This document shows, in pieces, positions 35,038 to 43,519 of a stretch of 64,000 nucleotides of DNA. Below the pieces are notes generated by a model that worked only from the letters and a program-made list of their open reading frames with translations, searched no databases and had not been told where the DNA came from. Where the stretch lies: contig NZ_JAAOIE010000006.1 in the NCBI RefSeq assembly GCF_011326755.1, forward strand, positions 83,443 to 147,442. The letters are read 5' to 3'. The DNA comes from Cochlodiniinecator piscidefendens. GTDB taxonomy: Bacteria; Pseudomonadota; Alphaproteobacteria; Rhodobacterales; Rhodobacteraceae. Each line of letters begins with the position of its first letter. Positions within the stretch are counted from its first letter, which is position 1. The translations under genes were made by a program, and so were the position numbers.

Positions 35038-35937
35038 TCATTTGGGGTCGGACTTATCAGCACAGCTGCAGATATCTTGGATAAAAAGTTCGACGGCGCG
35101 GCGGTGGGCCTTACTTTGGCGGGACGCAAGGTAAAACGTAGAGGTCCAGCGTAGATCGTCACTATTCAATTCGCGAAAAATACCCTTATCAACCCAACTC
35201 TGGGCAAAATGCTTGGGCAATGCACCTAAATAGTGCCCACTTTCGATTAGCATAGCCATGGCTTCCATATTTGCCACAACAACCTGTGCCTTTGATTTTG
35301 CCAAATCAGTAGACGCCATCATATCATATGAGCGTTGGCAAAGCGGGTATGAAGACAAAATGCCAGCATCAATTTCTTCTGCGGGCAAGTTAAAGAGCGG
35401 GTGCTGATCGCTACAGTACAGCCTATGCGCCTCTTTGCAAACTTCGGTATAAGATAGATCGGGCAGTTGATGGCGGAACGGCGCAATGGCGACATGGACT
35501 TCCCCTGAAATCAGCCGCTGGGTCAGATCCGTCGGTGAGGCGATGACAAGCTCTAACTGAACTTCGTTGGGCCGTGCCAAAAATTTCTGAAGCGCGGCAA
35601 CCAAGGGTAAACCCGGTAGACTGCTAACTGCATCAACTACGCCTATACGCAAATCACCGGTGATCGCATTTCGTAACTCTAACAACTCTGCGTCAAAATC
35701 ACGGGCAGACAGTAAAATGTCACGGGCTTTGCGGTACGCGATTTCGCCCCGTTCGGTAAGGCGAAAGCCCCCGCGCCCACGTTCACAGACCCGATAGCCA
35801 AGCCCCGTTTCCAGGTCACGTATACGGATACTAATGGCCGATTGAGTAATCCCCAGCGCGAACTGTGCATCAGAGAAACCACCGCATTCCACAACGGTTA
35901 CAAACGTTTCAAGCAGTGTATTTCTGAGTAGTTTCAA
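35038..35937 (-). CDS. LysR-family transcriptional regulator
   Basis: This 299-residue protein shows the LysR helix-turn-helix (TFVTVVECGGFSDAQFALG and AISIRIRDLETGLGY) followed by a substrate-binding domain (about 90-290). It is divergent from the TRAP/ureohydrolase operon with about 140 bases between the starts. That gap contains a perfect 16-base palindrome. It probably controls the operon in response to the transported compound. Its 3' end converges with the caiD-like gene, with an 8-bp inverted repeat at the junction. Confidence 0.92.
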   Translation of the reverse strand: MKLLRNTLLETFVTVVECGGFSDAQFALGITQSAISIRIRDLETGLGYRVCERGRGGFRLTERGEIAYRKARDILLSARDFDAELLELRNAITGDLRIGVVDAVSSLPGLPLVAALQKFLARPNEVQLELVIASPTDLTQRLISGEVHVAIAPFRHQLPDLSYTEVCKEAHRLYCSDQHPLFNLPAEEIDAGILSSYPLCQRSYDMMASTDLAKSKAQVVVANMEAMAMLIESGHYLGALPKHFAQSWVDKGIFRELNSDDLRWTSTFYLASRQSKAHRRAVELFIQDICSCADKSDPK

Positions 35938-36016
35938 TTGTCTTTGCCTTCAATTGCGCAACTATATTACTTACATGAATTTTTGTTATGTGAAAATAAG
36001 CAAGTTAATATTTTTT

Positions 36017-36032
36017 CATGCAATATTGCATG
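36017..36032. promoter_or_regulatory. Perfect 16-base palindrome upstream of the TRAP operon
   Basis: CATGCAATATTGCATG is fully self-complementary. It lies in the AT-rich divergent promoter region between the LysR gene and dctP, 49 bases before the dctP ATG. It is a candidate operator for the adjacent LysR protein or another dimeric regulator. Confidence 0.5.
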
Positions 36033-36080
36033 CTGTTCTTTTCATGATCGAATCTAATTGGGATCATGGGAGGATACCAA

Positions 36081-37097
36081 ATGACCATCACTTTGAAACA
36101 TCTGAGAACGACGGCCGCCGCCGCGCTGCTAAGTTTTGCGCCTGTTGCCGCTTTTGCTGAAGACTGGAAATTCGCGATCGAAGAGATTCCAGGCTCTATC
36201 ATGGACGCTTACGCGCAAGAATTTAAATCCCGGATCGAAACGGCCACCAATGGGGATGTTACGGTGACTGTCTATCCAATGGGAACGCTTGGCACGCCCA
36301 CAGAAACCGTTGAACAAGCCGCAGACGGCGTCATCAACTTTACCAACGTATCAATTGGTAACCTCGGCACAATTGTACCTGAAAGCCAGGTTTTCCTTCT
36401 GCCCTATCTCTTGCCATCTGACGCGGCTGTCATTTCTGACATTCTCAGCTCTTCTGAAACTATCTATGGCCCACTGAACGAAGATTTCCGCACACGTGGT
36501 CTTGAGATCATGACGATGTATTCGGAAGGCCCGCAGGTTTGGACCACAAACCGTGAAATTCGTACGCCGGAAGATTTTGAAAACTTCAAAATGCGTGTGA
36601 TGGTGTCGCCGATTTTGGTTGAGACATATAACAACATGGGTGCTAGCCCCACACCGCTTCCATTTGGAGAAGTCTTTGGTGCACTTCAACTGGGTGCGAT
36701 TGATGGGCAAGTGAACCCAATTCCAACCATTGAAGAAATGAAGTTCTATGAAGTGACCAGTCATTTGATCTGGGCCGGAGAACAAGAGTTGGTCACAACC
36801 GTGGTGGCCGGATCAGATTGGTTTGAAACACTTTCACCAGAACGTCAGGAATTGGTGCGCACCACTATGTCGGACATGACCGGTTTTATTGATGGTGTTG
36901 TGACCGATTTCAATCAGGAACGCCTTGATATCATTCAAGAAGCAAAACCTGACGTGAGCTTGGTGGTTTTGACAGAAGAAGAGCGCGATGTATTCCGCGC
37001 ACGTAGCGCCGACACCGCGGCCGCATATGTGGAAACCGCCGGTGCACGCGGTCAGGAACTGCTGGATGCGTTGAACGCAGAACTCGCTGGTAACTGA
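36081..37097 (+). CDS. dctP: TRAP transporter substrate-binding protein (DctP family)
   Basis: This 338-residue protein carries a signal peptide (about residues 1-27, ending PVAAFAEDW) and the DctP fold, with YAQEFKSRIETATNGDVTV, PYLLPSDAAV and FGALQLGAIDGQVNP. The start is 36081 because GGGAGGA lies 6 bases upstream; the in-frame ATG at 36066 overlaps that site. It delivers an organic compound to the DctQM membrane complex encoded downstream. The ureohydrolase at the operon end suggests a guanidino compound, although TRAP ligands are usually carboxylates, so a guanidino acid would satisfy both. The symbol denotes the family only. Confidence 0.93.
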   Translation: MTITLKHLRTTAAAALLSFAPVAAFAEDWKFAIEEIPGSIMDAYAQEFKSRIETATNGDVTVTVYPMGTLGTPTETVEQAADGVINFTNVSIGNLGTIVPESQVFLLPYLLPSDAAVISDILSSSETIYGPLNEDFRTRGLEIMTMYSEGPQVWTTNREIRTPEDFENFKMRVMVSPILVETYNNMGASPTPLPFGEVFGALQLGAIDGQVNPIPTIEEMKFYEVTSHLIWAGEQELVTTVVAGSDWFETLSPERQELVRTTMSDMTGFIDGVVTDFNQERLDIIQEAKPDVSLVVLTEEERDVFRARSADTAAAYVETAGARGQELLDALNAELAGN

Positions 37098-37107
37098 TCC
37101 CGAAATA

Positions 37108-37141
37108 GTCCCGCGCGCCTCTTCCCTCCCGCGCGCGGGAC
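37108..37141 (+). other. Strong GC-rich stem-loop between dctP and dctQ
   Basis: GTCCCGCGCGC (37108-37118) and GCGCGCGGGAC (37131-37141) form a perfect 11-bp stem around 12 pyrimidines. It lies 10 bases after the dctP stop and has no T-run. It probably protects the dctP message 3' end or reduces read-through so that the binding protein is made in excess. Confidence 0.65.
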
Positions 37142-37159
37142 ACCTCAAAGGTGACTATC

Positions 37160-37768
37160 ATGCAAAAGCCAAAAACCGTGCCCTTCGGTATTCTGGGTAA
37201 GGTTGACGCTGCCATAGGACGGGTTGAAATCTGGATCCTGAGTTGGGGCGTTATCCTTATGGCCGTCAATACGATCGCAAATGTCTTTGGGCGATATGTG
37301 TTCAATCAATCCATCTACTTTTCTGAAGAGTTGAACGAGTTTCTGATTATCATCGTAACATTTATGGGTCTTGGGTATGCAACCCGTAAGGGTATCCACA
37401 TCCGAATGTCCGCGATTTACGATGCACTACCCCCTAAAATCCGCAAAGGATTGATGGTTATCATTGCGGCAATAACATCTGTGATGATGGCGATCCTCGC
37501 TTGGTACGCATTTGAATATGTTCAAAAGGTTGCCAGCCGTGGTCGGATCACCCCTGCACTGCAGTTTCCTTTGTACCTTACTTACATCTGGGTTGTTGTT
37601 GGGCTCGTCTTAGCCTCTTTTCAATATCTGTTGACCGCCATCCGCAATCTCAATTTTGCCGAAGAAGAGATCTACGTCTCTTATCTCGAGGTCGATAGCT
37701 ACGAAGATCCCGAAACAGCGGCAGCCATCCAACGTCACACAGAAAACGAAAAGGAGACCTCCAAATGA
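37160..37768 (+). CDS. dctQ: TRAP transporter small permease (DctQ family)
   Basis: This 202-residue membrane protein has four predicted hydrophobic segments and DctQ-like features: WGVILMAVNTIANVFGRYVF in the first helix, FSEELNEFLIIIVTFMGLGYATRKG around the second, and a hydrophilic C-terminal tail. The ATG at 37160 has AAAGGTG upstream; a GTG at 37151 would add three residues. It overlaps dctM by four bases (ATGA), so the two membrane subunits are translationally coupled. Confidence 0.92.
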   Translation: MQKPKTVPFGILGKVDAAIGRVEIWILSWGVILMAVNTIANVFGRYVFNQSIYFSEELNEFLIIIVTFMGLGYATRKGIHIRMSAIYDALPPKIRKGLMVIIAAITSVMMAILAWYAFEYVQKVASRGRITPALQFPLYLTYIWVVVGLVLASFQYLLTAIRNLNFAEEEIYVSYLEVDSYEDPETAAAIQRHTENEKETSK

Positions 37769-39045
37769 CGGAGTTTATGCTGATCGTTATGGTTGTCCTG
37801 CTTTTGTGTGGCTTCCCAATGAAAATGCCACTGATTTCAGCAGCCGTGCTAGGGTTTTTGGTCTATTTCCCCAATATGAACTTACAGATCCTGATCCAAC
37901 AGATGATCGGGGGGGTTAAACCAGCCGCATTGATTGCGGTACCCATGTTTATTCTAGCGGCTGACATCATTACGCGGGGCCAGTCGGCAAACCGGCTGAT
38001 TGATGTCGTCATGAGCTTTATGGGACATGTCAAAGGTGGTTTAGCCATTTCTGTGACCTCTGCCTGCGCTTTGTTTGGTGCGGTTTGTGGATCGACCCAA
38101 GCAACGGTGGTTGCCGTTGGTGGTGCAATGCGTCCACGTATGTTGAAATCAGGATATAGCGATAGCTTCACGATTGGTCTGATCGTAAATGCCGCTGACC
38201 TTGCTTATCTGATCCCGCCTTCTATCGGCATGATCATTTATGGCGTCGTTTCCGGCACTTCGATTTCCCAGCTGTTTATCGCGGGAATTGTGCCCGGGCT
38301 TTTGATTGTTGTGCTGTTTTCTATGTACTGCATGTATTACGCCCACCGCCACAATATCCCGGTACTTCCGCGCGAAGACTGGGGCCAGCGGTTCACAGCT
38401 ATGCGTCGTGCGCTTTGGCCAATGGGTTTCCCCGCGATCATCGTCGGTGGAATCTATGGTGGGGTGTTTTCCCCAACTGAGGCGGCCGCAATCTGCGTGC
38501 TTTATGCGGCAATCTTGGAAGTTATCATCTTTCGTTCAATCAAACCTCGCGATCTCTTTGATATTGCCCTTTCCACTGGTGCGATCACCTCGGTGGTCTT
38601 TATTCTGATCGCGGCAGGCGCGGCCTTTAGCTGGACGCTAAGCTTTGCTCAGGTTCCACAGCAAATTATCGCATCCCTTGGCCTGAATGAAGCAAGCCCG
38701 TTGATGGTCCTATTGGCAATCAACATCGCCTTTTTCGTTGGGTGCATGTTTGTCGATTCTATTGTGGTGATCCTGATCCTTGTTCCAATCTTTTCACCAA
38801 TGATCAAAGCAGCGGGTCTCGATCCGGTTTTGGTCGGCGTCTTGATCACGCTTCAGGTGGCAATTGGCGCGGCGACTCCGCCGTTTGGCTGCAATCTATT
38901 CACAGCCATCGCGGTCTTCCGACGTCCCTTCATGGAGGTTGTCAAAGGGGTTCCGCCTTTCTTGTTCATCCTATTGGTCGTGACTGGTTTGCTGGTCATC
39001 TTTCCCCAAATTGCCTTGTTCCTTCCGGAACTGGCTTATCGTTAA
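37765..39045 (+). CDS. dctM: TRAP transporter large permease (DctM family)
   Basis: This 426-residue protein has about 12 hydrophobic segments and DctM landmarks: AVCGSTQATVVAVGGAMRPRM near residue 108, DLAYLIPPSIGMIIYGVVSGTSISQLF near 140, GGVFSPTEAAAICVLYA near 232 and GAATPPFGCNLFTA near 370. It is the main transport subunit, driving solute uptake with a sodium gradient together with DctQ and DctP. It overlaps dctQ by four bases and is followed after 24 bases by the ureohydrolase gene. Confidence 0.95.
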   Translation: MTEFMLIVMVVLLLCGFPMKMPLISAAVLGFLVYFPNMNLQILIQQMIGGVKPAALIAVPMFILAADIITRGQSANRLIDVVMSFMGHVKGGLAISVTSACALFGAVCGSTQATVVAVGGAMRPRMLKSGYSDSFTIGLIVNAADLAYLIPPSIGMIIYGVVSGTSISQLFIAGIVPGLLIVVLFSMYCMYYAHRHNIPVLPREDWGQRFTAMRRALWPMGFPAIIVGGIYGGVFSPTEAAAICVLYAAILEVIIFRSIKPRDLFDIALSTGAITSVVFILIAAGAAFSWTLSFAQVPQQIIASLGLNEASPLMVLLAINIAFFVGCMFVDSIVVILILVPIFSPMIKAAGLDPVLVGVLITLQVAIGAATPPFGCNLFTAIAVFRRPFMEVVKGVPPFLFILLVVTGLLVIFPQIALFLPELAYR

Positions 39046-39069
39046 TTATAAAAAGAAACGGAGACAATC

Positions 39070-40035
39070 ATGTCATCACATGGTTACGAAGCAGGTCGCC
39101 TGAACCTGCCATTTGTCGGCATCGCAACCTTTGGCAAAAAGCCATATGTTGAAAACTGGGATAAGATCGACGCAGACGTGGCGATTTTAGGGGCCCCGTT
39201 TGATTTCGGCTGTCAGTTTCGCTCGGGTGCGCGCTTTGGTCCGCGTTCCGTGCGCGAAGCATCCACCCTGTTCAGCTTCGGTCATGCAGGTGCCTATGAT
39301 CACGAAGACGACGCAACGTACCTCGATGAAAGCGTGCGGATCGTGGATATTGGCGATGCAGATATCATCCACACCAAAACTGAGGAATCTCATGCCAATA
39401 TCGAATATGGTGTGAAAAAGATCCTCGACGCAGGCGCAATCCCCGTGACCATCGGCGGCGATCATTCGATCAACATCCCATGCATCAACGCCTATAAAGA
39501 CGACTGCGCTGAAAAAGGTCCAATCCATGTGATCCAGATCGACGCGCACCTCGATTTTGTAGATGAGCGCCACGGTGTCACGGATGGTCATGGCAATCCG
39601 ATGCGCCGCGCGATTGAAAAGGATTATGTCTCTGGCATGACCCAACTCGGCATCCGCAACGTGTCTTCCACCGCGAAAGAGGGCTATGAAGATGCCCGCG
39701 AGCGTGGCTCTGATATTCTGTCTGTCCGGCAGGTGCGCAAGCTGGGCGCTGAGGCGGTTTTAGATCGTATCCCAGAAGGATCACGTTACTATGTCACCAT
39801 CGACATTGATGCGTTTTGCCCATCCCTCGCACCCGGCACCGGCACCCCAAGCCACGGCGGTTTCCAATATTACGATGTGCTGGAAATCATCCAAGGTCTG
39901 ACCAAACGCGGTGATGTGGTTGGGATTGATCTGGTCGAAGTCGCCCCAGCTTATGATCCGTCCGAAAGCACACAGATTTTGGCTGCACAGCTTCTTTTGA
40001 ACTTTATCGGCTTTATTTTCCATAACAAAGCCTAA
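39070..40035 (+). CDS. Ureohydrolase family protein (agmatinase/guanidino-acid hydrolase-like)
   Basis: This 321-residue enzyme of the arginase/agmatinase superfamily retains the dimanganese ligands: His132 in GGDHS, Asp158, His160 and Asp162 in DAHLDF, and Asp245 and Asp247 in DIDAFCP. It would release urea from a guanidino group. The substrate may be agmatine, guanidinobutyrate, guanidinopropionate or another guanidino acid; sequence reading cannot decide. It is the last gene of a TRAP operon, so the substrate probably comes from outside the cell. GGAG precedes the ATG by 7 bases. An ornithine cyclodeaminase-family gene 2 kb downstream could handle an amino acid product, although it is in a separate transcription unit. 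Confidence 0.9.
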   Translation: MSSHGYEAGRLNLPFVGIATFGKKPYVENWDKIDADVAILGAPFDFGCQFRSGARFGPRSVREASTLFSFGHAGAYDHEDDATYLDESVRIVDIGDADIIHTKTEESHANIEYGVKKILDAGAIPVTIGGDHSINIPCINAYKDDCAEKGPIHVIQIDAHLDFVDERHGVTDGHGNPMRRAIEKDYVSGMTQLGIRNVSSTAKEGYEDARERGSDILSVRQVRKLGAEAVLDRIPEGSRYYVTIDIDAFCPSLAPGTGTPSHGGFQYYDVLEIIQGLTKRGDVVGIDLVEVAPAYDPSESTQILAAQLLLNFIGFIFHNKA

Positions 40036-40045
40036 GCCTGTCCTG

Positions 40046-40082
40046 CGCTGGCCCTGAGCGGATTTCTCGCTTGGGGCCAGCG
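40046..40082. terminator. Long hairpin between convergent ureohydrolase and LysR genes
   Basis: CGCTGGCCC (40046-40054) pairs with GGGCCAGCG (40074-40082), and an inner stem continues to a 7-base loop (40061-40067), giving about 15 pairs. It lies 11 bases after the ureohydrolase stop and before the convergent LysR stop. T-runs are missing on both sides, so it is probably a weak or factor-assisted bidirectional terminator. Confidence 0.5.
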
Positions 40083-40103
40083 GCATTCGAGATAAATGTC
40101 GTA

Positions 40104-40991
40104 CTATAATCGTGTTTGCAGAAAACGCACAAACCCTTCGCATTTGGCACTGCGCAAGGCGCGCGGATTAAGCAAAGCAACAATATCTGCATCTGGTAGG
40201 TCCCAGTCTGGTAGGACCTGTTGCAGATTGCCAGCCTTGATGTCTCGTTGAACACTCCATTCAGAACGTTCGACAATACCCAGTCCCCGTAAAGCCCAAT
40301 CCCGGATCACTTCGCCATCATTGCTGCTGAAACTCGGGTGAACACGAACCGAACATGCACTCTGCCCCGACTTTTCAAACTGCCAAAGGCTGACATCTGC
40401 ATGATCTTCTGTGATCACGCCACATTTGTGGTCCATCAAATCTTTGGGTTTGGCTGGTATCCCATATTCAGCCAGGTAGGAGGGTGAGGCACATAAAAGT
40501 CGCCGATTTTGGCGTATCTTTCGCTGTACAATATCCCCCTTTGTTATTCGCCCAACATGGATCAACACATCCCAAGTATCTGTTTTCGTCATGTTTACAG
40601 GTGCATCTGACAGAGTCAGCATAGGGCTGATTTCTGGATTTTGTTGTGCGAAATCGGCCAAAATACCAGCGATATGCAAACGCCCAAAGCCAAAGGGGGC
40701 CACGACATGCAGTGGCCCTGAAATCGCGCCTCTTCGGGTTGCAAGATCATCATGCAACTGGTCCAAATCGTGTAATAGTCTTGCTGCCCGTTGCGCCAAA
40801 TGCTCCCCATCACTGGTGAGGTGAATACCACTGGCACTACGATCGACCAATTTTAACTTCAGCTGTGCCTCTAAACTGTTAAGTCGCTGAGAAACCGCAG
40901 GCGGTGTGACGTTTAAAAACCGGGCTGCTGCGGCCAATGAAGGAGCATTGGAAATGGCGCGTATAAGCTTCAGGTCTGAGAGATCAACCAT
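40104..40991 (-). CDS. LysR-family transcriptional regulator
   Basis: This 295-residue protein has the LysR helix-turn-helix (AISNAPSLAAAARFLNVTPP and AVSQRLNSLEAQL) and a DsdC/AaeR-like effector domain (GPLHVVAPFGFGRLHIAGIL). The start at 40991 has AAGG 8 bases upstream; an ATG at 41024 has none. It is divergent from the D-serine dehydratase-like/ornithine cyclodeaminase-like pair with 71 bases between the starts, and is their likely regulator. Confidence 0.92.
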   Translation of the reverse strand: MVDLSDLKLIRAISNAPSLAAAARFLNVTPPAVSQRLNSLEAQLKLKLVDRSASGIHLTSDGEHLAQRAARLLHDLDQLHDDLATRRGAISGPLHVVAPFGFGRLHIAGILADFAQQNPEISPMLTLSDAPVNMTKTDTWDVLIHVGRITKGDIVQRKIRQNRRLLCASPSYLAEYGIPAKPKDLMDHKCGVITEDHADVSLWQFEKSGQSACSVRVHPSFSSNDGEVIRDWALRGLGIVERSEWSVQRDIKAGNLQQVLPDWDLPDADIVALLNPRALRSAKCEGFVRFLQTRL

Positions 40992-41062
40992 AAATGATAC
41001 CTTAATGCTTGCTTCATCAATCATTAATTTCAGCTAATCAATCTCGTGTCTATACTGCTGTC

Positions 41063-42211
41063 ATGACACTCAGCTCAAAACCCGACCCCCGCCTCTTGGC
41101 TTTGCAAACTCCCTGCTTGATATTGGACCAGCGCAAAATGCAGGCCAACATTGACAGGCTCGCCGACCATGCACGTTCATTGAACGTTAACTTGCGCCCA
41201 CATCTGAAAACCGTGAAATCTGTTGATATCGCAAAACGCGTTCTAACGGGAGAAAATGGCCCAGCGACAGTTTCTACCCTCGCCGAAGCCGAAACCTTTG
41301 CCAAGGCTGAGGTGCGGGATATTCTCTATGCGGTAGGTATAACCGAACAAAAACTACCCCGAATTGCTAAGCTATGCGCCATGGGGTGCTCTGTATCGGT
41401 ATTGCTCGATAGCGTCGAACAGGCTTATGCAGTGGCCCGTTTTTGCAAAAAAACAAACCTGATCATTCCGGCATTCATTGAGATCGACAGCGACGGTCAT
41501 CGCGGCGGCATCACAGTCAACGACCCGGAGCTACTTACCATTGGCCGTATCCTAGAAAACGCGGGCATACTGCGGGGTGTTTTGGCCCATGCTGGCGAAA
41601 GCTACAACATGGAAGGTCGCGAAGCTCATGCAGCATGTGCCGAGCAAGAGCGTGCAACAACTGTTGCGGCGGCCTCAATCTTACGTAATGCTAATCTGCC
41701 ATGCCCGGTGGTCAGCATTGGATCGACACCAACCGCCTTTGCCGCGCGTGATCTGACGGGCATCACCGAATTACGGGCCGGCGTTTATGTATTCTTTGAT
41801 CTGGTTATGGCCGGTATTGGGGTTTGCATCCAAGAGGACATCGCGCTGTCCGTTTTAACAACTGTTATTGGGGTCCAACCACAGCAGGGGCGCATTTTGA
41901 TTGACGCTGGCTGGATGGCCTTGTCACGCGACCGAGGAACAGCTGATCAACGCATTGATCAGGGGTACGGCGTGGCCTGCGATGCGAACGGTGCGATCTA
42001 TCCCGAGTTGATCGTTAGCACAACAAATCAAGAGCATGGCATTATCACCGCCCGAGAAGGCGCAACTGTACCTGACGTGCCGATCGGCACCCAGCTGCGC
42101 ATTTTGCCAAACCATAGCTGCGCGACCGCGGCACAACACACACATTACAACGTTATTCCATCAGACGCTGAGGCACCGCTTCTGATCTGGCACCGCTTTG
42201 GAGGGTGGTAA
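41063..42211 (+). CDS. DSD1-family PLP-dependent enzyme (D-serine / 3-hydroxyaspartate dehydratase- or aldolase-like)
   Basis: This 382-residue fold-type III PLP enzyme has the PLP lysine at Lys49 in LRPHLKTVKSVDIAKRVL, TPCLILD at the N-terminus and a C-terminal NHSCAT. His351 and Cys353 there form the metal-binding pair known from eukaryotic-type D-serine dehydratase and D-threo-3-hydroxyaspartate dehydratase. D-threonine aldolase and beta-hydroxyaspartate aldolase (BhcC) are relatives. It would dehydrate or cleave a 3-hydroxy amino acid. The ornithine cyclodeaminase-family gene starts three bases downstream, so the pair likely works in one pathway. The ribosome site is weak, but the upstream in-frame codons run into the LysR promoter region. 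Confidence 0.85.
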   Translation: MTLSSKPDPRLLALQTPCLILDQRKMQANIDRLADHARSLNVNLRPHLKTVKSVDIAKRVLTGENGPATVSTLAEAETFAKAEVRDILYAVGITEQKLPRIAKLCAMGCSVSVLLDSVEQAYAVARFCKKTNLIIPAFIEIDSDGHRGGITVNDPELLTIGRILENAGILRGVLAHAGESYNMEGREAHAACAEQERATTVAAASILRNANLPCPVVSIGSTPTAFAARDLTGITELRAGVYVFFDLVMAGIGVCIQEDIALSVLTTVIGVQPQQGRILIDAGWMALSRDRGTADQRIDQGYGVACDANGAIYPELIVSTTNQEHGIITAREGATVPDVPIGTQLRILPNHSCATAAQHTHYNVIPSDAEAPLLIWHRFGGW

Positions 42212-42214
42212 TTT

Positions 42215-43132
42215 ATGATCTTTATTTCTGAACAACAATCATCCGAAATTATCACCCATGAGCTAGCTTATACTGCGGCGCGAGCAGCCCTTTGCGCAGC
42301 GGCAAAACCACGGGCAAACGTGTTTCCTGTAGTGGTTGGGCATGCCGCCGATCCCCAAAATACATTTGCAGTAAAATCAGCGACCGATGATATGTTCACG
42401 GGTCTCAAGGTTGGATCATATTTTCCAACCAATGATGCCGCAGGATTACCTCGGCATGGGTCCATTATATTATTGTTCGATCAAACGACGGGTGCCATCG
42501 GATCTATCGTCGAAGCCAGTAAACTAAATGCCTATCGCACATCGGCTGCCAATGCTTTTGCGACTGATTTATTGGCGCGCAGTGATGCAAAGATCTTAAC
42601 GATTTTTGGTACAGGACACCAAGCCGAATACGAAGCCCTAGCGTTGGCGAGAGTCCGTGACTTCCAACTTATTCAAGTGGTTGGCCGTGATGCCGCTCGA
42701 ACTACCGCGTTTGTTGATCGTCTAATCGCAGCCGGATTGCCTGCACAAATGACTGATGCCGAAACCGCAACCAAAAGCGCAGATGTTATTACCACAGCAA
42801 CAACGGCAACAGCGCCGCTCTTTGATGCAAATTGGGTGCAACCCGGCACACATATCTCTGCTATGGGGGCGGATACGACTGGCAAACAGGAATTGCCCCC
42901 AAAGTTATTTGAAAACGCTCGCTTATTTTGTGATTTACCCAATCAATCCAGACGAATAGGGGAATTCCAACATGCCAGCCCGGAGTCGCATTTAACTGCA
43001 ATTGGCACACTTCCTACCCGTAGTACGGATACCGAAATTACAATATTTGACAGTTCGGGGATCTCTTTGCAGGACTTATATGTCGCGGACGCTGTAATTC
43101 GCGAAATCCAATCGCGAGGCACGGGTTCTTAA
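42215..43132 (+). CDS. Ornithine cyclodeaminase / mu-crystallin family protein
   Basis: This 305-residue NAD(P)-dependent protein has the family core: FTGLKVGSYFPTN (substrate lysine), AYRTSAANAFATDLLARS, the dinucleotide motif IFGTGHQAEYEALAL, THISAMGADTTGKQEL and IFDSSGISLQDL. The family includes ornithine cyclodeaminase, alanine dehydrogenase, ketimine reductases and the iminosuccinate reductase BhcD. With a 3-hydroxyaspartate-type dehydratase/aldolase directly upstream, an imine-reducing role is plausible. With the ureohydrolase nearby, ornithine-to-proline conversion feeding PutA is another possibility. I cannot decide between them by sequence. Confidence 0.87.
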   Translation: MIFISEQQSSEIITHELAYTAARAALCAAAKPRANVFPVVVGHAADPQNTFAVKSATDDMFTGLKVGSYFPTNDAAGLPRHGSIILLFDQTTGAIGSIVEASKLNAYRTSAANAFATDLLARSDAKILTIFGTGHQAEYEALALARVRDFQLIQVVGRDAARTTAFVDRLIAAGLPAQMTDAETATKSADVITTATTATAPLFDANWVQPGTHISAMGADTTGKQELPPKLFENARLFCDLPNQSRRIGEFQHASPESHLTAIGTLPTRSTDTEITIFDSSGISLQDLYVADAVIREIQSRGTGS

Positions 43133-43180
43133 TCGTAAGCAGACTAAGAATCTTGCAGGACAGTTTTTCTCTTAAATGCC

Positions 43181-43519
43181 TTAGGTATTTTGACAATCTC
43201 CAAGGAGGTTCAGAATTTCTAAGCAATTTTCGACCTGCCCTCCGCAGCAATCCGATAGCATAAAGGAAATCAGCCTATTCATGGCTCCCAAATCCGCCGC
43301 GTAGTGAATTTCACGCGATTTACGGGTCGCCCGCAACAACTGAGCCCTTTTCAAAATGCCCAAGTGTCCAGAAAGCGTAGAAGGCACGACCTCTAAGCGT
43401 TTGGAAATCTCAGTCGCGGTTAGCCCCTCAGGCCCAACAGAAACCAACAAACGATAGATCGCCATACGCGATGATTGGGCGAGCGCCCCAAAAGCTTCGA
43501 TAGCAAATTCAGAAGTCAT
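43181..43519 (-). CDS. ArsR-family metalloregulatory repressor
   Basis: This 112-residue winged-helix repressor (TEISKRLEVVPSTLSGHLGILKRAQL as recognition region, beta-wing near residues 63-75) has cysteines at 91, 92 and 99 in a C-terminal DCCGGQVENC motif, plus Cys109. It lacks the classical CxC metal motif in the DNA-binding helix. Such C-terminal vicinal cysteines bind arsenite in atypical ArsR proteins such as that of Acidithiobacillus ferrooxidans, although spacing differs slightly. No arsenic resistance gene (arsB, arsC, acr3) is in the window. It lies downstream of a CoA-transferase gene and a small frameshifted frame whose end overlaps its ATG. Confidence 0.9.
   Translation of the reverse strand: MTSEFAIEAFGALAQSSRMAIYRLLVSVGPEGLTATEISKRLEVVPSTLSGHLGILKRAQLLRATRKSREIHYAADLGAMNRLISFMLSDCCGGQVENCLEILNLLGDCQNT

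Noticed and set aside
35018..35047. CCCCAAAT/ATTTGGGG inverted repeat at the caiD-lysR junction
   Set aside because: The loop is 14 bases, no T-run follows on either strand and one arm overlaps the LysR stop codon. Too weak to list as a terminator.
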